DNA of 10,961 bases from Bacteroidota bacterium (GTDB lineage: Bacteria; Bacteroidota; Bacteroidia; B-17B0; Aurantibacillaceae). The stretch is taken from assembly GCA_005800865.1 (NCBI GenBank), contig SYEI01000269.1, positions 1 to 10,961 on the forward strand, read 5' to 3'. A program made the translations under genes and the position numbers. Shown here in pieces: positions 1 to 4,982 of this stretch. Within the stretch, counting starts at the first letter, position 1. Each line of letters begins with the position of its first letter. Below the pieces are notes generated by a model. It did not search any database. It was not told the DNA's origin and was given only the letters and a program-made list of their open reading frames with translations.

Positions 1-206
1 AAAAAATAAGGCTTTTGAAAAAAGAAAACGTTGGCATGAGATCTATTTTTTCACGTTCTTCAATCTTAACTGGAGATTTTGACTTCATTTATTATAACAA
101 TACCACATTAGGTGCATATAAAGATATATATGAAATTCAACTTAATACTATAGAAGACTTAAAAGAATTAGCTGAACTAAAGCAAGAATATATTAAATCA
201 AACTAG
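1..206 (+). CDS. C-terminal part of an unrecognised protein (5' end outside window)
   Basis: This is an open frame running in from the left edge and ending at TAG 204-206. It is the only plus-strand gene I accept. The frame is open through the first bases, so the gene most likely begins upstream. Possible internal starts are TTG at 15 and ATG at 36, but no ribosome binding site singles one out. The visible part, about 67 residues, contains an aromatic stretch (GDFDFIYYNN) followed by a charged, probably helical end rich in Glu, Leu and Lys (EDLKELAELKQEY). I do not recognise the family and propose no function. A good hairpin terminator directly downstream on the same strand supports its being a real gene end. 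A second frame, open from about position 5 to 80, also reads plausibly, so a frameshift near the edge cannot be excluded. Confidence 0.55.
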   Translation, partial: KIRLLKKENVGMRSIFSRSSILTGDFDFIYYNNTTLGAYKDIYEIQLNTIEDLKELAELKQEYIKSN

Positions 207-237
207 GTAAATTCTAATTAAACAACAGAATAACCTT

Positions 238-278
238 AACCCTGCTAGGATTATATTCTGGCAGGGTTTGTTTTATAA
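238..278 (+). terminator. Rho-independent terminator of the plus-strand gene
   Basis: A 13-bp stem (238-250 with 256-268) encloses the loop TTATA. The outer eight pairs, AACCCTGC with GCAGGGTT, are perfect, and the inner part includes two G-T wobbles. It is followed by the T-rich stretch TGTTTTATAA. It lies 31 bp after the TAG at 204-206 and just before the stop of the convergent kinase gene at 273. The other flank, read on the minus strand, is not T-rich, so it probably works mainly for the plus-strand gene. The same hairpin could still stabilise the 3' end of the opposing operon transcript. Confidence 0.75.
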
Positions 279-1298
279 ACTCGTCCAAGTTGTTAAACCT
301 TGTTGAGTAAATTTAAAAGATTGTACTCTACCACCTAAACCTTCAATGGCCCTAGCTACTTTTACTTTAGTAACACCAGGACAATAAAAAAACATAAAGC
401 CACCCCCACCCGCTCCTGATATTTTACCTCCAGTTGCACCAGTATTAATGGCTGTTGTGTACACTTTATCAATTAACTCATTACTGATTGAATGTGCGAT
501 TTGTTTTTTGTTCGTCCAACCAAAATGTAAAATCTCACCAATTTTGTTTAAGTCGCCACGCAATAAACTATCTTTCATTTGCTGCGCTTGCTCTTTTAAA
601 TTATGCATGGCATCAACTGATTTTTCGTTTTTATCTTTTACGTTCTTTACTTGCTCGTTAATAATAGTAGCTGATAAACGTTGAGTAGCTGTAAAGTATA
701 ACAGTAAATTAAATTCCAATTCGTAAAGAACTTCGTCTTTTAATTGCAATGGATTAACAATGACTTTATCATCTGCTAAAAACTCCATAAAATTAATTCC
801 ACCAAAAGTTGCCGCATACTGATCTTGCTTTCCTCCACTCATTCCTAAATCAATACGTTCTATTTCATAAGCTAATCTTGCAATATCATATTTACCTAAA
901 GGTAATTTTAACCACTCCACAAAAGCGCCAATTAAGGAAACAACAATGGTAGATGATGTTCCTAGTCCCGAACCTTGAGGCGCTTCAATGTATGACGTTA
1001 AACGAAAAGATAAAGGTTTTAAAGCAAATTCTTTAACCAAACGATTATACACTCCAATAAATAATTCGAAGCCATCAACCAATTGCAATTGATTTTCTGA
1101 AGCAACTGATAAAGATTTATCCGTACCGTCAATACAAAATTCTATTTTCCCATTATCTAATGGTTCTAAACTAGCGTATGCGTATAAATCAATAGTAGCA
1201 TTTAAAATAGCGCCGCCATAAATATCACTATATGGCGAAACATCTGTTCCACCACCTGCCAAACCAATCCGTAAGGGCGCTTTACTTCTTATTATCAT
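273..1298 (-). CDS. hddA: GHMP-family sugar kinase, HddA-like (heptose 7-phosphate kinase)
   Basis: This is a 341-residue cytoplasmic kinase with the three GHMP signatures. The N-terminal strand with the AGGGTD motif is at about residues 5-20. The phosphate-binding loop PQGSGLGTSS is at 107-116. The C-terminal glycine loop KISGAGGGGF is at 292-301. A GGKQDQYAATFGG segment (155-167) carries the probable catalytic Asp. The N-terminus (MIIRSKAPLRIGLAGGGTD) closely resembles Campylobacter-type HddA, which phosphorylates D-glycero-D-manno-heptose 7-phosphate at O-1 on the way to GDP-heptose for capsule or S-layer glycans. Length is normal for the family. It is the last gene of a tight operon, and its ATG lies inside the preceding gene (17-bp overlap), suggesting translational coupling. 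No heptose isomerase (GmhA) or guanylyltransferase (HddC) is present here, so the exact sugar is inferred. A related anomeric sugar kinase remains possible. Confidence 0.82.
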   Translation of the reverse strand: MIIRSKAPLRIGLAGGGTDVSPYSDIYGGAILNATIDLYAYASLEPLDNGKIEFCIDGTDKSLSVASENQLQLVDGFELFIGVYNRLVKEFALKPLSFRLTSYIEAPQGSGLGTSSTIVVSLIGAFVEWLKLPLGKYDIARLAYEIERIDLGMSGGKQDQYAATFGGINFMEFLADDKVIVNPLQLKDEVLYELEFNLLLYFTATQRLSATIINEQVKNVKDKNEKSVDAMHNLKEQAQQMKDSLLRGDLNKIGEILHFGWTNKKQIAHSISNELIDKVYTTAINTGATGGKISGAGGGGFMFFYCPGVTKVKVARAIEGLGGRVQSFKFTQQGLTTWTSL

Positions 1299-1749
1299 TA
1301 TCTAAATTCTCAAGGTCGTTTAAATCTTTTGGTCTGCCACTCGCTTTTTTGTTTTTAATCAAGTCCTTCAACTGAATTACTTTAACTGGAATTTCTTCTA
1401 TTTCAGTATCTAAAGAATTACTGTATACCTCCTCAAATGTAAGTCCGGAAATTTCTTTTAATATTTCAATAGATACCGGAGCTCTTCCAAAGGAAAAAAC
1501 AGTAATGTTTTTATTATATAAAAAATTTTCTTCCGTCATATCAAAAACAGATAACCCAAATTCAAAAAAGGCTTCACTTAATTTTTCATAATTTTCTTTT
1601 GACACTTCTACAAAAATATCCAAATCACCAGTCGTCCTAGGAAAACCATGAAAAATAACTGAATATCCTCCAACCAAAACGTACTTAACTTTCGAGCCGT
1701 TGATTGATTTTATGAAATCCTGAAAATCTTCATTAAATATATTACCCAT
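1282..1749 (-). CDS. Minimal pol-beta superfamily nucleotidyltransferase (AbiEii/DUF6036-like)
   Basis: This 155-residue protein has the pol-beta nucleotidyltransferase core. A glycine turn (VLVGGYS, residues 24-30) is followed by the metal-binding pair D42-x-D44 in GDLDIFV. A probable third carboxylate is E95 in VSIEIL. A basic C-terminal segment (KNKKASGRPKDLNDLENL, about 132-149) is typical of small nucleotidyltransferases of the AbiEii-toxin/DUF6036 group. It has no GxGxRL-type loop of sugar-nucleotide pyrophosphorylases, so it is not the HddC partner of the adjacent sugar kinase. It follows the small DRT-motif gene by 5 bp and overlaps the kinase gene by 17 bp. I recall this nucleotidyltransferase occurring next to small DRT-motif proteins in other Bacteroidota. 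The target of nucleotidyl transfer is unknown. A toxin-antitoxin-like or tRNA-modifying role is conceivable but is inference. Confidence 0.85.
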   Translation of the reverse strand: MGNIFNEDFQDFIKSINGSKVKYVLVGGYSVIFHGFPRTTGDLDIFVEVSKENYEKLSEAFFEFGLSVFDMTEENFLYNKNITVFSFGRAPVSIEILKEISGLTFEEVYSNSLDTEIEEIPVKVIQLKDLIKNKKASGRPKDLNDLENLDNDNKK

Positions 1750-1754
1750 ATCTA

Positions 1755-1943
1755 TTAGCGAACAGAAAATACTGTTCTATCCATTTTCAATGGCTGATTA
1801 ATCGAATAATTATAAGAAACACTTTGAAGATAAGCGAACACCTCTCCACTTTGTAATAAGTTCATGTTTTTATAATTATCAGACTCTTTTTTGAAATCTG
1901 TAATTTTTCCTGATGAATGAGCGGTTCTATCTAACTTAAACAT
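1755..1943 (-). CDS. Small conserved protein with duplicated DRT motif, partner of the nucleotidyltransferase
   Basis: This 62-residue soluble protein has no signal peptide or membrane segment. Its two ends echo each other: KLDRTAHSS at residues 3-11 and KMDRTVFSV at about 53-61. Between them lies a helical-looking segment with an AYLQSVSYNYSIN core. From memory, small proteins with DRTxF motifs of this form occur in Bacteroidota directly ahead of a nucleotidyltransferase like the next gene, but I cannot run a search to confirm it. The ATG at 1943 is the natural start. It sits 9 bp after the glycosyltransferase stop and ends 5 bp before the nucleotidyltransferase ATG, so the pair is surely cotranscribed. 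The function is not known. A partner or antitoxin-like role for the nucleotidyltransferase is inference from pairing alone. Confidence 0.75.
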   Translation of the reverse strand: MFKLDRTAHSSGKITDFKKESDNYKNMNLLQSGEVFAYLQSVSYNYSINQPLKMDRTVFSVR

Positions 1944-1952
1944 ATTATAAAT

Positions 1953-3083
1953 TTACAATTTTTTATATAAATCAATGACTTCATCTACAAAAATTTTCCA
2001 ATCATATTTTTGTTTTTCTTTTTTCATTCCTTCCGTAAATGATGGCATCCTATTATTATCAAAATAATCTTTAATGCCTTCTGCAATCTCTTTTCCATTT
2101 GGGGCAACTACATAACCTGCAACTTTATCAGGAATTATTTCTCCAAGTCCACCAACATTTGTTACCAATGTAGGCACTTCAAAATGAAACGACACCTGCG
2201 TCACTCCGCTTTGTGTGGCGCTTCTATAGGGCAATGCTACTAAGTCAGCTGCTGAAAAATATAATTTCACATCTTCATTAGCAATAAATTTACCATGTAA
2301 AATAACCTGATTTTGAATTTGATACTTTTCAATCAAATCTAAATAGGGTTGTTTATCTTCATAAAACTCTCCTGCAATAACTAAGTTTATATTAGGATTA
2401 GATTTCAATTCATTCATCGCATCCAACAACATATCTAAGCCTTTGTAATTTCTAATTAGTCCGAAAAATAAAACAAGTTGTTTATCAGTTGGAAGTTCTA
2501 AAGCTTTTCTTGCATCCATTTTATTTAACTTCTCACCAAAAGAAGTATATAAAGGATGTAATAAATATTTTTTGTGTACTGTGCTTGTAAATTTCTCTAG
2601 GTCTTTCATCACCGCTTTACTCATGGTTACAAAACCATCGCAAGCATTAATAAAATATTTTGCAAAGGCAACGTCGCCTGGTCGCGTTTCGTGGGGAATA
2701 ACATTATCCGTAATGGCTAGCACCTTCACTCCACTTTTGCGAACCATACGAGCAATACTTCCCAATGCTGGCCCCATGAACGGAATCCAAAAACGGAAGA
2801 CAATAAAATCAGGTTTCTGTTTTTTAATAAAACGTGCTGTTTTAATCCACGATAAGGGATTCACTGAATTAATTAACGTATGAATTTTAATGTTTTTAGG
2901 CGCATTCCCACTAGTATCAAATTGTGTACTTCCAGGAAATAAAAAATTAGGATATTGTAAACTATAAGAAATAATTTCGCAATCATGTCCCTGCTCATTG
3001 AATGCTTTACAGAACAATTCGTCAAACGTGGCTAAACCACCACGTAAAGGATATGCAGGACCTATGATAAAAATTTTTGCCAC
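1953..3083 (-). CDS. Glycosyltransferase, GT4-like, GT-B fold
   Basis: This 376-residue cytoplasmic or membrane-associated glycosyltransferase of the family 1/4 type transfers a sugar from a nucleotide donor. The N-terminal acceptor domain opens with IIGPAYPLRGGLATF (residues 6-20), the glycine-rich loop of this group. The C-terminal donor domain starts near residue 190, with FFGLIRNYKGLDMLLDAM (206-223), NLVIAGEF (233-240) and ALPYRSATQSGVTQ (283-296). The GGLGEII segment (311-317) follows. The classical E-x7-E pair is not evident, and the TQSGVTQ segment occupies that place. The start is GTG at 3083, with AGGA about 14 bases upstream. It fits because MAKIFIIGPAYP aligns with the expected beginning of the fold. 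It begins 6 bp after the M16 gene stop. Surface polysaccharide or glycan synthesis is likely, and the donor and acceptor cannot be read from the sequence. Confidence 0.88.
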   Translation of the reverse strand: MAKIFIIGPAYPLRGGLATFDELFCKAFNEQGHDCEIISYSLQYPNFLFPGSTQFDTSGNAPKNIKIHTLINSVNPLSWIKTARFIKKQKPDFIVFRFWIPFMGPALGSIARMVRKSGVKVLAITDNVIPHETRPGDVAFAKYFINACDGFVTMSKAVMKDLEKFTSTVHKKYLLHPLYTSFGEKLNKMDARKALELPTDKQLVLFFGLIRNYKGLDMLLDAMNELKSNPNINLVIAGEFYEDKQPYLDLIEKYQIQNQVILHGKFIANEDVKLYFSAADLVALPYRSATQSGVTQVSFHFEVPTLVTNVGGLGEIIPDKVAGYVVAPNGKEIAEGIKDYFDNNRMPSFTEGMKKEKQKYDWKIFVDEVIDLYKKL

Positions 3084-3089
3084 TTAATT

Positions 3090-4373
3090 TTATTTTTTTC
3101 CTACAACTAATTCTATTAAATCTTTTTCTTGTAAATACATATTTGCTAAAGATTTTATTTCTTCGGGAGTAATGGTTTTAACGGCTTCAAAATATTTTTC
3201 AAAATAATCGTATCCCAAATCAAATTCCCAAATAGCTTTAAATTTATCTGCTAATGAATAAGGTCCGTCAACACTTCTTAAAAACTGCCCTAATACATAA
3301 TTACGAACGGTTTCTAATTCATCCGCATCTACTAACTCTTCGCGTAATAATTTTATTTCTTTATAAATTTCTTTTAAAGTATCATTGGTTACATCTGTTC
3401 CCACTTCAGTTGAAATATAAAAAAATCCTCCATTTACCAAAGATGCTAATCCGCTACCAATACCATAGGTATAGCCTTTATCTTCGCGAATATTTGCCAT
3501 TAAACGTGAACCAAAATAACCTCCAAGAATGGTATTTAATACTTGGAATTTAAAGTAGTCTGTATTTTTTTTATTAAATAGTAATCGTCCAACTCTAACA
3601 GCTGATTGAATAGCGTCTGGTTTTTCAATAAAATGTTTTTGTTGCTTAGTTGTATCAATTTCTAATTTAGGAACTGGAATAGCTTGTAAATGTCCCCAAG
3701 TTGTTTTTCCAAAAAAACGATTTAAGGTTTCAATTAAATCTTTTGATAATTTACCTGAAGCAATGATAGTGCAATTACCCGAATGATAAAACGTTTTATA
3801 AAACTCAATCACACTTTCTAAAGTCAATTTATCAAAGTCGTTATCCTTTACGGTTACACCATAAGGATGCTCTTCTCCAAACACTAATTCAGAAAAACGA
3901 CGACGCGCTAACACGTTTACTTTCTCTGAATTCACTAAATGCTTTTGTTTTTTATTAGAGATATAAATATCAAATTCATCTTTTGGGAATGTTGGATTTT
4001 TGATAATATCCTCCACGTAATGTAAACTCTTATCTAAATATTTATTTAAGCTAAACAATGCTAAGGATGCAAAATCTTGTTCAACAGAACATTCAAAGAA
4101 TGAACCGAAGAAATCAATATTATCCGATAATTCGTTAGCTGTATAATTTTTAGTACCTGTCTCCAACAAATTATTTGCAGCTGAAGCTAATAATGGTTGC
4201 GATTGATAATACATGCCCGCTTTGAACAAAAACTCAATCTTAGTGAGTTCTTGCGATCCACTATCAATTGCATATACTTTAATGCCATTATCTAGAGTAT
4301 TTTCAACAGCGCGTTGAATATGAATTTTGTCAATGGTCTTAAAATCGGGAGCTTGTTTTCTGTTTAAAGTCAT
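3090..4373 (-). CDS. M16-family peptidase homologue lacking the zinc motif (inactive-type subunit)
   Basis: This 427-residue protein has the two-half architecture of M16 (pitrilysin/processing-peptidase) proteins. The N-terminal half covers about residues 25-175 (start of fold around LDNGIKVYAIDSGS). The second half, from about 185 to 370, retains the NIREDKGYTYGIGSG segment (294-307), matching the Arg/Tyr substrate-binding region of the family. The HxxEH zinc-binding motif is missing. At the expected place (LLASAANNLLETGT, 61-74) the histidines and glutamate are replaced by S64, N67 and N68, so it should not hydrolyse peptides alone. In known heterodimeric bacterial M16 enzymes, such a subunit pairs with an active one. 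No active partner is in this window. No signal peptide is visible at the ATG at 4373. It is the first gene of the five-gene minus-strand operon. Confidence 0.88.
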   Translation of the reverse strand: MTLNRKQAPDFKTIDKIHIQRAVENTLDNGIKVYAIDSGSQELTKIEFLFKAGMYYQSQPLLASAANNLLETGTKNYTANELSDNIDFFGSFFECSVEQDFASLALFSLNKYLDKSLHYVEDIIKNPTFPKDEFDIYISNKKQKHLVNSEKVNVLARRRFSELVFGEEHPYGVTVKDNDFDKLTLESVIEFYKTFYHSGNCTIIASGKLSKDLIETLNRFFGKTTWGHLQAIPVPKLEIDTTKQQKHFIEKPDAIQSAVRVGRLLFNKKNTDYFKFQVLNTILGGYFGSRLMANIREDKGYTYGIGSGLASLVNGGFFYISTEVGTDVTNDTLKEIYKEIKLLREELVDADELETVRNYVLGQFLRSVDGPYSLADKFKAIWEFDLGYDYFEKYFEAVKTITPEEIKSLANMYLQEKDLIELVVGKK

Positions 4374-4455
4374 GGTTTAAATTTACAGAAATTACTGGGG
4401 ATAACGTAGCAAAGTATTTACAATTTATGAAATTTTGCTAATTTTGAAAGAGGTC

Positions 4456-4553
4456 TTGGGCGTTTCCGTCAGCTTGCGGACCGAGCTTTGCGCTACAATC
4501 TTTTTTTATAAAAAAGGCACAAAAAGGATTTTCGCTGCAATCCCTAGGCGGGT
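4456..4553. repeat. Dispersed Bacteroidota intergenic repeat copy
   Basis: The gap between the MerR gene and the M16 gene holds a GC-richer block in AT-rich surroundings. It begins TTGGGCGTTTCC and continues with a small hairpin (TCCG/CGGA at 4465-4480). Next come GAGCTTTGCGCTACAATC and an A/T palindrome (CTTTTTTTATAAAAAAGG). It ends with GGATTTTCGCTGCAATCCC and GGCGGGT. I recognise this layout (GGGCGTT, then GCT-rich CAATCTTTTT, then AAAAAGGATTTTC..TGCAATCCCTA) as a repeat scattered between genes in many Flavobacteriia and Sphingobacteriia. No coding capacity is seen. Its origin is unknown to me, and a non-autonomous, REP-like palindromic element is an inference. The right end normally reads AACGC where this copy has AGGCG, so it may be a diverged copy. 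Confidence 0.7.
4521..4545 (-). terminator. Possible weak intrinsic terminator within the repeat, downstream of MerR gene
   Basis: Read on the minus strand, AGGGATT and AATCCTT can pair over seven positions (one G-T wobble) around the loop GCAGCGAA. The run TTTTT follows. It lies 25 bp after the MerR stop codon and on the correct strand to end that transcript. The stem is short and AT-containing, so efficiency would be modest. Confidence 0.35.
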
Positions 4554-4570
4554 AAAGGTTAAGAAAAAAA

Positions 4571-4909
4571 CTAAAGTGAATCTTTCATTTTAAGAAGCTG
4601 TGCTTTGATGTCTTTTAATTTATCAATCACCTCAACTTTTACCTGATCAGCTTCTTTATTGCCACCTTTTAGCTTATCTTTAGCCCCTTGGAGTGTATAA
4701 CCTTTTTCTTTAACGAAATGGAAAATCAATTTAAAATTTTCGATGTCCTTTTTTGTAAAAAGGCGATTTCCTTTTTTGTTTTTGGAAGGCGTAATCACAT
4801 CGAATTCTTTTTCCCAAAACCGAATTAACGAAGTGTTTACATCAAACATTTCAGCTACTTCGCCAATAGAATAAAATAATTTTTCGGTTTCTTTTTCAAG
4901 TAATGCCAT
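4571..4909 (-). CDS. MerR-family transcriptional regulator, short form
   Basis: This 112-residue cytoplasmic DNA-binding protein has the MerR winged helix-turn-helix at its N-terminal end. Residues 12-36 (FYSIGEVAEMFDVN...RFWEKEF) form the helix-turn-helix. KNKKGNRLFTKKDIE (44-58) forms the wing. Helices with FHFVKEKGYTLQGAKDKL follow (63-80). The C-terminal tail (about 85-112) is a short coiled-coil dimerisation stretch and not an effector domain. There are no cysteines, so it is not a metal sensor of the MerR/CueR type. This short form with the LIRFWEKEF motif is common in Bacteroidota, where its targets are mostly uncharacterised. The ATG at 4909 is the first possible start because an in-frame TGA lies at 4915-4913. 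It sits 73 bp after pbpC and has its own promoter. Confidence 0.9.
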   Translation of the reverse strand: MALLEKETEKLFYSIGEVAEMFDVNTSLIRFWEKEFDVITPSKNKKGNRLFTKKDIENFKLIFHFVKEKGYTLQGAKDKLKGGNKEADQVKVEVIDKLKDIKAQLLKMKDSL

Positions 4910-4913
4910 TATT

Positions 4914-4941
4914 CAAATATAAATAACTAAAAGCCTATCAA
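4914..4941 (-). promoter_or_regulatory. Bacteroidota-type promoter (TTG-N17-TATATTTG) for the MerR gene
   Basis: On the minus strand, TATATTTG at 4921-4914 is an exact match to the Bacteroidota -7 consensus TAnnTTTG. A TTG at 4941-4939 lies 17 bases upstream, within the reported spacing for the -33 element. Only four bases (AATA) separate the -7 box from the MerR ATG at 4909. Transcription would therefore begin at or very near the start codon, giving a leaderless or almost leaderless mRNA. Confidence 0.6.
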
Positions 4942-4982
4942 CTTTAGAGTTTTTCAACAAAACTGGCAAAGGAATTAACATT

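Noticed and set aside
448..684. A 78-codon open frame on the plus strand
   Set aside because: It is antisense to the well-supported sugar kinase. Its Cys/Phe/Leu-rich translation is typical of a complementary-strand shadow.
1282..1749. Nucleotidyltransferase as the HddC-type guanylyltransferase partner of the adjacent HddA-like kinase
   Set aside because: It is only 155 residues and has the pol-beta GG...DLD pattern, not the GxGxRL loop and roughly 230-residue length of sugar-nucleotide pyrophosphorylases.
2572..2883. A 103-codon open frame on the plus strand
   Set aside because: It lies entirely antisense inside the glycosyltransferase gene, has no family resemblance and no promoter or terminator of its own.
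4374..4450. Promoter of the M16-led operon (TACTTTG near 4410-4416)
   Set aside because: The box is one base short of TAnnTTTG and no suitably spaced -33 TTG was found. A promoter probably exists in this gap but I cannot place it.
4940..4965. Hairpin AGTTTT/AAAACT after pbpC as a terminator
   Set aside because: The stem is six mostly A-T pairs and no T-run follows on the minus strand, so I do not call it.
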